Made by a program: the position numbers and the translations under genes. A stretch of 64,000 nt of DNA from Zavarzinella sp. Lineage in GTDB: Bacteria > Planctomycetota > Planctomycetia > Gemmatales > Gemmataceae. Positions within the stretch are counted from its first letter, which is position 1, and every line of letters begins with the position of its first letter. The DNA lies in contig JAWKTI010000004.1 in the NCBI GenBank assembly GCA_041399155.1, positions 310,001 to 374,000 of the forward strand, in the 5' to 3' direction. This document shows, piece after piece, positions 16,885 to 24,797 of the stretch. The notes under the pieces are model-generated. The model saw only the letters and a list, made by a program, of their open reading frames with translations, was not told where the DNA came from and searched no databases.

Positions 16885-17328
16885 ATGCGGAAGTTGTATA
16901 TCATTCGACTGACAAAGCAAGAACGAGTCGAGCTTCAGAGTGTCGTCAAGAAGTTGAAGGGAACCGGGCAGAAAGTTCGACGTGCTCAAATTCTGCTGAA
17001 GGCAGATGCCGATGGTCCGAATTGGACTGATGAGCGTATTACCGAGGCGTTTTCGTGTCGGACTAGAACCGTGGAACGGCTTCGCCAGCGGTTCGTCGAG
17101 CAAGGATTTGAAGAAACGCTCAACCGAGCTAAACGTCAGCAACCACCCGTGGATAAGCTATTGACGGGCGACCAAGAGGCCCGCATCATCGCGACTCGGC
17201 TTGGGCCGCCTCCGAAAGGCTACAACAACTGGACGCTTCGGTTGCTGGCACGCAAGGTCGTGGAGTTGGAAATCGTGGAGTCGGTGAGCTACGAAACGGT
17301 CCGACGCACGCTAAAAAAAATGGCATGA
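16885..17328 (+). CDS. IS630-family transposase, N-terminal frame
   Basis: A 147-residue frame containing the helix-turn-helix DNA-binding part (VVKKLKGTGQKVRRAQILLKAD, then ERITEAFSCRTRTVERLRQRFVEQG) of IS630 transposases. The ATG at 16885 is preceded by AAGGAGG at 5 nt spacing. It ends in RRTLKKMA-stop just after an A8 run (CTAAAAAAAATGG); a -1 slip there gives RRTLKKNGMTNRKIEYW, the usual continuous IS630 sequence. The frame is therefore almost certainly translated mainly as part of a fusion. Confidence 0.87.
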   Translation: MRKLYIIRLTKQERVELQSVVKKLKGTGQKVRRAQILLKADADGPNWTDERITEAFSCRTRTVERLRQRFVEQGFEETLNRAKRQQPPVDKLLTGDQEARIIATRLGPPPKGYNNWTLRLLARKVVELEIVESVSYETVRRTLKKMA

Positions 17329-18020
17329 CGAATCGGAAGATTGAATATTGGGTGATTCCTCCGGAGGCGGACGCCGAGTTTGTCGCCCATATGGAAGATG
17401 TGCTGGAAACCTACGAAAAACCGTACGATCCGAACGTGCCGGTCCTGTGCATGGACGAACAACCGGTGCAGTTGTTGAAAGAAACACGCGTTCCTATTCC
17501 CGCCACGGCCCAACATGCCAAGCGGGTTGACTACGAATACGAACGAGCGGGCACGGCGGCTATCTTCATGTTTACCGAACCGCTGGTCGGTTGGCGTGAA
17601 GTCTCCGTTCGCGAACGGAGGACGAAGATTGACTGGGCCATCGAAATGGCTCGGTTGTTGGAGGGTCGCTATGCGTCATGTGCCAAAGTGATCGTGGTGT
17701 GTGACAACCTCAACACCCACACCAAGGGCGCGTTCTATGAAGCGTTTGAACCCGCGCGTGCGCGGACCTTGGTTCGACGGATCGAATTCTGCTACACACC
17801 CAAGCATGGAAGTTGGCTGAACATCGCAGAGAATGAACTGAGTTCGTTAACCCGCCAATGTGTCGCGGACCGTCGCTTTGAAGATGTTGCCACTTTGAGT
17901 GAAGAAACCGAGGCATGGTCGAACGATGTCAACACCACACAGCGTGGCGTTGACTGGCAAATGAAGATCGACGAAGCACGAACGAAATTAAAATCGGTTT
18001 ACCCGACAATTAAGTCGTGA
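17325..18020 (+). CDS. IS630-family transposase, DDE catalytic frame
   Basis: A 231-residue frame with the DDE domain: first Asp in VLCMDEQPVQLL, second Asp in VVCDNLNTHTKGAF, and Glu in WLNIAENELSSLTRQC. The ATG at 17325 overlaps the stop of the upstream frame (ATGA), but the frame is -1 relative to it and the A8 run lies directly upstream, so programmed -1 frameshifting is the likely mode of expression. All three catalytic residues are intact. Confidence 0.88.
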   Translation: MTNRKIEYWVIPPEADAEFVAHMEDVLETYEKPYDPNVPVLCMDEQPVQLLKETRVPIPATAQHAKRVDYEYERAGTAAIFMFTEPLVGWREVSVRERRTKIDWAIEMARLLEGRYASCAKVIVVCDNLNTHTKGAFYEAFEPARARTLVRRIEFCYTPKHGSWLNIAENELSSLTRQCVADRRFEDVATLSEETEAWSNDVNTTQRGVDWQMKIDEARTKLKSVYPTIKS

Positions 18021-18131
18021 CAGAGCACTAGGTTAATGTTTGAGAAAAATAATTCAACTCTGTTTACAATTTTTAGCTTTTCTGTACGAAAATTGTTTTT
18101 ACTGATTATCCCCACGGAGATTTTTGGTCGG

Positions 18132-18461
18132 ATGCTTGATATTGAATTGTGTGCAAACCTTCTTTGTGAGGCTCGAAAGCACCTCATGCTGCCTCATTCT
18201 TCTGAAACAGATTCACTGATCCACGCCTTTTTGAAATGTGAAGAACTTCTAATCTGTTTAGCGGGTACACAGCTACAAGAGCCGGTTAAAGAAAAAGTCG
18301 ATGTTTTACGTCACTGTTTAGCTTCAGAAGGCTACCAGCAAGTAGCAAACGATGGCGGATGGTTTCAGAAAATCGAACACCTATCTTTCAAAGACAAAGC
18401 AAATTTTTCCACTGCAGTCGATTCGCTGGCAAATTATTTTCTGACTAGAAAATCGTGCTAA
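18132..18461 (+). CDS. Orphan hypothetical protein
   Basis: A 109-residue, mostly helical, Cys- and Leu-rich soluble protein (LDIELCANLLCEARKHLML, then HAFLKCEELLICLAG). The family is not recognised. I chose the ATG at 18132 with GGAG about 11 nt upstream; an upstream in-frame start at 18036 would add an AT-rich hydrophobic stretch next to the IS630 end. It has lower GC than its neighbours and sits between the IS630 element and another orphan gene in the same orientation, consistent with recent arrival. Confidence 0.5.
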   Translation: MLDIELCANLLCEARKHLMLPHSSETDSLIHAFLKCEELLICLAGTQLQEPVKEKVDVLRHCLASEGYQQVANDGGWFQKIEHLSFKDKANFSTAVDSLANYFLTRKSC

Positions 18462-18514
18462 ACTAACTATTTGCGTTCTCTCCCTCCAACCACGCAACAC
18501 ATTGTAGGATCTTT

Positions 18515-19162
18515 ATGGAAGCCAGCAAAAGGAAGAATTTTCAGAAATTGATTGAATTTTTTGACAAACATCGTGGAATGGTTGTTTTCCATCTTTTTCT
18601 CATCACCATTGTTCTACTCACGAGTGTTTTTAAACTGCACTTTCCCGGTGAAACTCCGTTTGTCAGTGCTGCAACCGTGCTGATCGCATTCGGCTTAATA
18701 CTCATTTTTTTTAATTATTTAAATCAACAGGATGAGCTGGAGCATGCCAGAAAGTCTTGTTTGCTGATATCGGAATCGCAAAGAACAATCATGGAATTTG
18801 CGGCAATTACTGCTCAATTAGAGGCCATTGCGATTTTACATCACCAAACGGAAAATCTGATTAGAAGCTATCCTGAATATCGAAATGCTGTGCTGGACGA
18901 ACTATTTGTTCAAGCGGAATTGGATGTGCTGTCTGCTGAGATCAATGGATTTGTAGAAGATTTGTCGATCAAAGTACATTCCGAACCATATCGAGAAAAT
19001 ATCCGCCATCAAATGGCAAAGCGTGCTCGACAAAAAGCATGTTTTCAATCTTTTCAAGATGAATTGCATCAGTTGTGTACTTTGAAAGATCAAATTTACA
19101 GATCGTTTTCTTTCCCACAGAGCCATCCTGGCCCAACTGAAGAGTACTTAAACAGGATCTGA
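18515..19162 (+). CDS. Orphan membrane protein with helical cytoplasmic domain
   Basis: A 215-residue protein with two transmembrane helices in the first third (MVVFHLFLITIVLLTSVFKL and FVSAATVLIAFGLILIFFNYL), then a long helical, coiled-coil-like domain of about 135 residues. The family is not recognised. It begins 53 nt after the preceding orphan gene in the same direction. Low GC compared with gdhA next door suggests accessory DNA. Confidence 0.6.
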   Translation: MEASKRKNFQKLIEFFDKHRGMVVFHLFLITIVLLTSVFKLHFPGETPFVSAATVLIAFGLILIFFNYLNQQDELEHARKSCLLISESQRTIMEFAAITAQLEAIAILHHQTENLIRSYPEYRNAVLDELFVQAELDVLSAEINGFVEDLSIKVHSEPYRENIRHQMAKRARQKACFQSFQDELHQLCTLKDQIYRSFSFPQSHPGPTEEYLNRI

Positions 19163-19283
19163 TGACCTGGATTGAGTAGTTTCATTTTGTACGCTTTAAT
19201 AGCCTTCAGACACTTGTACTAAAAACCGTTTAAGTATCGCTGAATTTTAACATGTAAGGATAACGAAATCGTTCCCTCCGTAC

Positions 19284-20513
19284 TTACAACCCTCGGAGGC
19301 GTTTGGCTTTCGATACGCGGTCGACGCCCAGTGTAAAGGCGGCCGTGCGGTAGTCGCACTGATACTTGTCCTTCGTTTCCTGAATATCCTTGAATGCTTT
19401 AAACATCACTTTGTGCAGTTCGCTGTCGATGCGGTCATCGGGCCAGCGCATCTGCTGAATGTTCTGTACCCATTCAAAATAACTGACGGTAACGCCGCCT
19501 GCGTTCGCGTAGATATCGGGAAGGATAATCACCCCGCGTTTCGTCAGCAGTTGGTGGGCATCAAATGTAGTGGGGTGGTTCGCACCTTCTATGATGTACT
19601 TCGCCTTGATATCCCCACAGTTACTGCTGGTGATCACCTCACCTAATGCCGCAGGTACCAGCACATCAACATCCTGAAAAAAGATGTCGTCGGAGGAAAA
19701 CTCCTGGGCACCGGGAAACCCTGCCACCCCACGGTGGGTCTTCACATACTCCATCAGTTCCGGAATATTAATGCCATCGCGGTTGCGAATAGCACCAGAA
19801 ATATCGGAAATGGCGAAAATTCTGCCACCTTGATCGTAAAGATCGCGTGCGGCCCAGGAACCCACGTTGCCGAATCCCTGAATGGCATATGAGAATTCCT
19901 TAATCTTCTGCCCGTGGGCAGCAAACAGGTTCTGTGCCGCCAGCATCAAACCACGGCCAGTGGCAGATTCCCGTCCAAAACTGCCACCCAATTCGACTGG
20001 TTTTCCAGTGACAACGCCCGGACTATACCCCTGAAACTTGCTGTATTCATCCACAATCCAGGCCATTACCTGGGCGTTCGTGCCCATGTCGGGTGCTGGA
20101 ATATCGGAATAGGTGCCGATCAGTTCGTGCAGTTTCTGAACAAAGACACGCGTCAACCGCTGCAATTCGCCCTGAGACAGCTTCCGTGGGTCGCAGGAAA
20201 TCCCCCCTTTCGCACCACCGAAAGGCAGATCAACAACAGCGGTCTTCCAGGTCATTAATTGTGCCAGCACATTGACCTCGTTCAGATCCACATCTGGGTG
20301 GTAGCGAATCCCCCCTTTCATCGGCCCACGCGACAGGTCGTGCTGCACGCGAAACCCAATGTACGTGCCAATCGTGCCATCATCCTGCACGATATTGCAC
20401 TCTACCTTCACTTCGCGATGGGGGGTCAGCAATTGAGTTCGCTGCCACTCTGTCAATTCCAGCAGGTCAGCAGCTTGGTGAAAGTAGCGTGCGGCAGCTT
20501 CAACTTGATTCAT
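19284..20513 (-). CDS. gdhA: Glutamate dehydrogenase (Glu/Leu/Phe/Val family)
   Basis: A 409-residue enzyme that interconverts glutamate and 2-oxoglutarate plus ammonia. The substrate-binding region has GPMKGGIRYHP (Lys66), Lys90 in MTWKTAVVDLPFGGAKGGI with the catalytic Lys102, and PAPDMGTNAQVMAW. The C-terminal Rossmann domain has AIQGFGNVGSWAARDLYDQG. Length and motifs fit the ~410-residue hexameric class. It stands alone on the minus strand with its own promoter region. Confidence 0.94.
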   Translation of the reverse strand: MNQVEAAARYFHQAADLLELTEWQRTQLLTPHREVKVECNIVQDDGTIGTYIGFRVQHDLSRGPMKGGIRYHPDVDLNEVNVLAQLMTWKTAVVDLPFGGAKGGISCDPRKLSQGELQRLTRVFVQKLHELIGTYSDIPAPDMGTNAQVMAWIVDEYSKFQGYSPGVVTGKPVELGGSFGRESATGRGLMLAAQNLFAAHGQKIKEFSYAIQGFGNVGSWAARDLYDQGGRIFAISDISGAIRNRDGINIPELMEYVKTHRGVAGFPGAQEFSSDDIFFQDVDVLVPAALGEVITSSNCGDIKAKYIIEGANHPTTFDAHQLLTKRGVIILPDIYANAGGVTVSYFEWVQNIQQMRWPDDRIDSELHKVMFKAFKDIQETKDKYQCDYRTAAFTLGVDRVSKAKRLRGL

Positions 20514-20618
20514 GGATTTCTCACTTTGTGCCTATCCTAAGGAAACGAACTGTGCGTACAAGTGGATTCAAGCACCTGAGGCAATGACATTCGGCAAACA
20601 ATAAGAATAACTCTGATT

Positions 20619-21356
20619 TTACTGTGCTGCCAGCAAATAACCATGGGCACGGTAACGTGGAAGCCAGTGCGGACGGTTTAAAACGCCGTCGTTGGCAGTA
20701 CTGATAGGTTCCGAACCAACCACAGACCAGCCTGCAGCGTGTAATTGCCGCACAATTTCCCCCCACGTGTAGTGGTGGATGGTGAGTTCGATTCCGGCAC
20801 GCAGTTGTTTCATGGTGCGGTCGCCTGCTTCTTTGCCTTTTCGCCCTAAACCCATACCAAACCGGTAGTTAGCATTGTGGACGTGCAGCACCAGCGTACC
20901 TCCTGGCTGAACGATGCGGCGAAACTCTTTCAGTGCCTGCAACCGATTTTCTGCACCACAAATCATCCCCAGAGTGCTGAATAAGCAGGCAGCATACCGA
21001 AATGTATGATTCTGTAATACCGATAAGTCCACCAGATTGGCTTGCACGCACGTAAGGTGGGTGTGGGACTCGGTTGCCTTGTGCGAAACTTCATCGAGCA
21101 TTGGCTGAGAGAGATCCACCGCTGTGCAGGGGAACTGCTTGTCGGCAAAATGCAACGCCAGGCGACCCGTGCCACAGCCCAGATCCACCAACGGTGCTGG
21201 TTCAGCAAACCATTGTTCACAAAATGCCACATCGCGGGCGATCACGGGTGACGTGGCAATGTATTGGTCGTATTCCTGTGCAATGGTCAGACTGTGCAGG
21301 TAATCCCACAGTCCCCGGTCGATGCCATCGGGAAGTTGCCAGTCTGGTGTTGCCAT
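20619..21356 (-). CDS. Class I SAM-dependent methyltransferase
   Basis: A 245-residue Rossmann-fold methyltransferase: motif I is VDLGCGTGRLALHFA, the acidic loop is CTAVDLSQPML, and the post-motif is CLFSTLGMICG followed by LKEFRRIVQPGGTLVLHVHN. The substrate cannot be deduced; the layout resembles small-molecule methyltransferases. A TTGAAA-16 nt-TATAAT promoter lies 20 nt upstream of the ATG. It is not obviously operonic with gdhA. Confidence 0.85.
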   Translation of the reverse strand: MATPDWQLPDGIDRGLWDYLHSLTIAQEYDQYIATSPVIARDVAFCEQWFAEPAPLVDLGCGTGRLALHFADKQFPCTAVDLSQPMLDEVSHKATESHTHLTCVQANLVDLSVLQNHTFRYAACLFSTLGMICGAENRLQALKEFRRIVQPGGTLVLHVHNANYRFGMGLGRKGKEAGDRTMKQLRAGIELTIHHYTWGEIVRQLHAAGWSVVGSEPISTANDGVLNRPHWLPRYRAHGYLLAAQ

Positions 21357-21376
21357 ATGCTCTCGAATACGGGCTA

Positions 21377-21404
21377 ATTATATAACGGACTATAAATATT
21401 TCAA
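21377..21404 (-). promoter_or_regulatory. Putative sigma-70-type promoter of the methyltransferase gene
   Basis: Minus-strand TTGAAA (21404-21399) and TATAAT (21382-21377) are separated by 16 nt in a very AT-rich stretch, and the methyltransferase ATG follows 20 nt after the -10 box. Confidence 0.5.
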
Positions 21405-21429
21405 ATATATTATATTGCAATATTGCGAA

Positions 21430-22101
21430 TCAGTTTGCCGCTCGCACATAGGGATTGGTGCGTTTTTCCTGCCCCACAGTGGTGACAGGTCCGTGACCAG
21501 GGTAGATTTTGGTATCGTCGGGCAGTGTGTAAATTTTTTGCTGAATCCCCGCAGCCAAGGTGGCAAAACTCCCACCGGGGAAGTCGGTGCGACCAATCGA
21601 CCCAGAGAACAGCACATCGCCTACGATGAGTATTTTCTCATTTTCTGCCCAAAATACCAAACTTCCTGGAGAATGACCCGGAATATGCAAAATATGGAAG
21701 GTGAATCCCGCGAATAGAATAGTATCACCCTCGTTCACCAACTGATCTGCAGGTGGACTGATGAGGTCGTACCCGTATTTTCTGCTGAGGTTCAGGTTGG
21801 GGTCGCTCAGAAATGGGGCCTCGATTTCACCAATAATCAGTGGAATATCCGGAAATCGAGCTTTCATTGCGGCATTACCCGCGATATGATCGGAATGACC
21901 GTGGGTGTTGATAATGGCAACGGGCTGGAGCTTTTTGTCTTGCAGCGCGTCGAATATGAGTTCCGGTTCCATGCCTGGATCGAAAACAACGCACTCGGGG
22001 CTTCCCGAATGCCATAAAATGTAAGTGTTTTCAGCGAATGGCATTGATTCGACACAATATATTTGGCTGCTCATGCGGGATTCCAGTGGTGCTTGAAGCA
22101 T
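21430..22101 (-). CDS. MBL-fold metallo-hydrolase (glyoxalase II-like)
   Basis: A 223-residue metallo-beta-lactamase-fold hydrolase. The metal site is THGHSDHIAG, a His in HIPGHSPGSLVFW, an Asp in VGDVLFSGSIGRTDFPGG, and a terminal YPGHGPVTTVG. The SGSIGRTDFPGG block is typical of the GloB/YcbL group that cleaves thioesters such as lactoylglutathione-type substrates, but the lack of the GloB C-terminal domain leaves the substrate open. An alternative start lies at 22074. It is divergent from the Bax-inhibitor-1 gene. Confidence 0.88.
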   Translation of the reverse strand: MLQAPLESRMSSQIYCVESMPFAENTYILWHSGSPECVVFDPGMEPELIFDALQDKKLQPVAIINTHGHSDHIAGNAAMKARFPDIPLIIGEIEAPFLSDPNLNLSRKYGYDLISPPADQLVNEGDTILFAGFTFHILHIPGHSPGSLVFWAENEKILIVGDVLFSGSIGRTDFPGGSFATLAAGIQQKIYTLPDDTKIYPGHGPVTTVGQEKRTNPYVRAAN

Positions 22102-22118
22102 TTGTTTCGGACAGGTAG

Positions 22119-22124
22119 TATAAT
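22119..22124 (+). promoter_or_regulatory. Putative -10 box of the Bax-inhibitor-1 gene
   Basis: TATAAT lies 59 nt before the ATG at 22184 in the divergent intergenic region. The best -35 candidate (TTGAAG, 22093-22098) is 20 nt away, longer than usual. Confidence 0.35.
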
Positions 22125-22183
22125 AATGAATCTGAAACGCGAGACGATGCGTCCAATTGAATAAAGTCTACAGGAGAAAAAAG

Positions 22184-22933
22184 ATGCCACGATCTTATTC
22201 AGAACGAGCTTACTTGACGGATGGTTATTTCAAAGACGACACAGTTGCGTCGCGCCCAGTCGATGAGCGTTTAGCGTTCATTCGCCGCACATACCTGACG
22301 CTGACCATGTCAATCATCGCACTGATTGGTATGGAAGCGTTGTTGCTGACTGCAATCGAAAAACCTGCAGGCAAACAGTTTATGTTGCAGTGGTTTGCCA
22401 GCCCTGTTTCTATCCTGGTGGTACTGGCACTGTTTATTGGCGGTGGGTTTCTGGCACGCTATATGGCCCGCGCAGCGATGCCTCCTGCGGTGAAATACCT
22501 CGGTCTGGCATTGTATACCGGCATTCAGGCACTCTTTTTGCTGCCAATCATTTACATCAGCACCATGAAATATGGGTTGTCGATTGTTAATGAAGCCGCA
22601 CTGCTCACTTTTGTGGTATTTGCCGGACTGACCCTGACCGTCTTTTTGACAAAGAAAGATTTCAGCTTCCTGGGTGGAATCATCTCCATTGCCAGCTGGA
22701 GCCTGTTGGGGATTCTTCTGGTGGCAATTCTGATCCCTGGTTCATTCGGAGTGGGTCTCTGGTTCAGCTTCGCATTTGTGGCCTTGGCAGCAGCGGCTAT
22801 CCTGTACAACACCTCGAATGTTCTGCACCACTACCACCCATCAGAGCACGTGGGTGCCGCTTTAGAATTGCTGGCTGATGTAGTCCTGTTGTTCTACCAC
22901 ATCCTGCGAATCCTCTATCTGACCCGCGAGTAA
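22184..22933 (+). CDS. Bax inhibitor-1 / YccA family membrane protein
   Basis: A 249-residue protein with a short polar N-terminus and about seven transmembrane helices. The BI-1 pattern is visible: FIRRTYLTLTMSIIALIGMEA, YTGIQALFLLPIIYIS, NEAALLTFVVFAGLTLTVF, and the C-terminal YNTSNVLHHYHPSEHVGAALELLADVVLLFYHILRIL with the acidic residues that bind the ion in BsYetJ-like proteins. AGGAG precedes the ATG at 22184. Bacterial members are pH-sensitive calcium leak channels or modulators of membrane protease activity. Confidence 0.92.
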   Translation: MPRSYSERAYLTDGYFKDDTVASRPVDERLAFIRRTYLTLTMSIIALIGMEALLLTAIEKPAGKQFMLQWFASPVSILVVLALFIGGGFLARYMARAAMPPAVKYLGLALYTGIQALFLLPIIYISTMKYGLSIVNEAALLTFVVFAGLTLTVFLTKKDFSFLGGIISIASWSLLGILLVAILIPGSFGVGLWFSFAFVALAAAAILYNTSNVLHHYHPSEHVGAALELLADVVLLFYHILRILYLTRE

Positions 22934-22966
22934 TTCGGGCTCTGGAATTTGAAAGGTTAATCAGTG

Positions 22967-22995
22967 ACACGGCCACTTTCGGCCGTGTTTTTTTT
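22967..22995 (+). terminator. Rho-independent terminator after the Bax-inhibitor-1 gene
   Basis: ACACGGCC (22967-22974) pairs perfectly with GGCCGTGT (22981-22988) across a 6-nt loop, followed by a run of T to 22995. It lies between convergent genes and may stop the minus-strand DUF885 transcript less well, since no matching T-run is on the other side. Confidence 0.85.
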
Positions 22996-23009
22996 CGCCC
23001 AATCGTCCA

Positions 23010-24761
23010 CTACCGTGGGTGCTTCAGGCGTTCCGGGACCAGTTTTGGCAGATACTTCACCGGCAGGGTGCCATGATCCAGCACCGCTTCGTGAAACCGG
23101 CCCAGGTGGAATTCACTGCCCTGTTCCCTACTGACCGCTTGCCGCAGACGATAAAAAGCCATCCGACCAGCAAAGTAAGTGCTTAACTGGCAAGAACTTA
23201 ACTTGGCTCGGATAATCTTACCATTGGCTTCGCCCGCCGTTTGAAATGCATCCACCACCAGTAACTTGAAGGCGTCTTCATCGCTCAGTGCGTCGCAGTG
23301 CATGCGATAATCCAGGATGGCATTGGTTACCGCCCGCAGATACCACTTCAGTTGGTGCAGGCGGAGCGAAAGATCCCCCTTGCCAAACCCCTGATCCACC
23401 ATCATCTGTTCAGTGTAGACCGCCCAGCCTTCTGCAAAAACGCCTGAAGACAAAATCCGCCGCACCAGCGATGGACAGCGATTGGAATACTCCAACTGCA
23501 CGTAATGCCCAGGATACGCTTCGTGAATCGTCAGGAGTTTCATCATCGCCCGGTTGTATTCCTGCAGATAACTTTGCACCGTGCGGTCGTCCCAGTCTTT
23601 CGGTGGGGGGCTGACTGCATAAAAACTTTTCGCTTTCGGATCCAGTGGCGGTGCGGGATTCAAATACGCTGTCGAAAAGCCACGTTGAAATTCTGGCATT
23701 TCAATAATATCGCACCGATCGGGGGTAGGCAGTCGCAGCAGATCGTTCTTCTGCAGAAACAGTTTGATCTCTTCAGCTGTTTTCTGAGCATCCGGCACCA
23801 GTGATTCCACTGTGCCGTGCTCTTTACCTAATTCTGCCAGCACCAGTTGAATGCATTGCGAACGCCCGGCCGCATCATCAGGTGGCAATGGTTTGCCAGT
23901 AAACAGTTGCGACCATAACTGCCTTGCCACCACATACATTTCGGCATTCACTCGTTTCGATTCTGCCAGGGCATCTGCCAGCAATTGATCGGCAGTGATA
24001 TCCAGGTTCAATTCATGTTGCAGTTTTTCGGCAAACAATTTTTTGCCCAAACGCCAATTGTCGTTGGAACGCGGCAGAACGGTGTCTTTCAAAAACTGGT
24101 GGTAACTTTCCAGTGCTTTTACTGCTGCAGCACACGGTTCTGTTAACGCACTGATCCCGCGTGTTTCGCCGGTGATCCCAAAGATCCCTTGTTTGTAAAA
24201 CTCGATCGAACCCGCCACCTGGCGAATTGCCGATTCTGTATACACTTTGGGCGGGTTTTTGACGGCTTTCTTCGCTTCAGCCAGCACCTTGGGAATCCCA
24301 GCGATGCGGCTGGCAGCCGCACGCACCTGTTGTGCTTTGGGTGCGGTGGATTGTGTTAAAATTAAAAACACACTATCCGTCGCATAACTATTCCACACGC
24401 GTGGATCGTTGGCGAATGGGTCGCTGTGTTTTGCCAGCCACAGCAGTTTCGCCAGATGGTCGCGGAAGATTTCAAAATCCACTTTGCCGTTTTCAGATAA
24501 TTTGTCGTACGCCACCAGTTTGGGTAACTGATCGTACATTTTCTGTTGGCGATCGATATTCGCCTGGCGTGCGGCTGCAGACAGATCGTCCATCAGGCCA
24601 TCATAATCGCGGGCACCCAGTTGGCTGGCTTCCACTGGGGATGCCTTCATCTGGGCATTCAGGTAATCCTGAAAAACCTGCTGTAGTTTGGCGTCTTCAT
24701 CATTGGCATGAACTGCCATCGCAAGGCATAGTACACTGATACTGGTAAGGAATTTAAACAC
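23010..24761 (-). CDS. Secreted DUF885 family protein, predicted metallopeptidase
   Basis: A 583-residue protein with a signal peptide (MFKFLTSISVLCLAMAVHA). The C-terminal half carries HEAYPGH, a variant HExxPGH zinc-peptidase motif, followed by GVFAEGWAVYTEQMM with the third ligand Glu. RMAFYRLRQ and the end region are typical of DUF885. Family members are predicted periplasmic peptidases of the gluzincin type. The gene starts 36 nt downstream of the YetA-like gene on the same strand and may form an operon with it. Confidence 0.9.
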   Translation of the reverse strand: MFKFLTSISVLCLAMAVHANDEDAKLQQVFQDYLNAQMKASPVEASQLGARDYDGLMDDLSAAARQANIDRQQKMYDQLPKLVAYDKLSENGKVDFEIFRDHLAKLLWLAKHSDPFANDPRVWNSYATDSVFLILTQSTAPKAQQVRAAASRIAGIPKVLAEAKKAVKNPPKVYTESAIRQVAGSIEFYKQGIFGITGETRGISALTEPCAAAVKALESYHQFLKDTVLPRSNDNWRLGKKLFAEKLQHELNLDITADQLLADALAESKRVNAEMYVVARQLWSQLFTGKPLPPDDAAGRSQCIQLVLAELGKEHGTVESLVPDAQKTAEEIKLFLQKNDLLRLPTPDRCDIIEMPEFQRGFSTAYLNPAPPLDPKAKSFYAVSPPPKDWDDRTVQSYLQEYNRAMMKLLTIHEAYPGHYVQLEYSNRCPSLVRRILSSGVFAEGWAVYTEQMMVDQGFGKGDLSLRLHQLKWYLRAVTNAILDYRMHCDALSDEDAFKLLVVDAFQTAGEANGKIIRAKLSSCQLSTYFAGRMAFYRLRQAVSREQGSEFHLGRFHEAVLDHGTLPVKYLPKLVPERLKHPR

Positions 24762-24797
24762 GATATTAATTTTCTCCAGAGCGAATATTCAGGTGAC

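Larger units (their letters stand above)
16808..18028 (+). mobile_element. IS630-family insertion sequence, 1221 bp
   Basis: The ends are inverted repeats GTGCTTTGTCAC and GTGACAGAGCAC (one mismatch), flanked on both sides by TA (16806-16807 and 18029-18030), the target used by IS630/mariner elements. Two overlapping transposase frames joined by an A8 run fill the inside. It appears complete and possibly active, and sits between lpdA and two orphan genes without disrupting a recognisable gene. Confidence 0.9.

Noticed and set aside
17140..17170. DnaA-box-like word GTGGATAAGC near 17150
   Set aside because: A single imperfect match inside a transposase gene; no cluster that would mark an origin.
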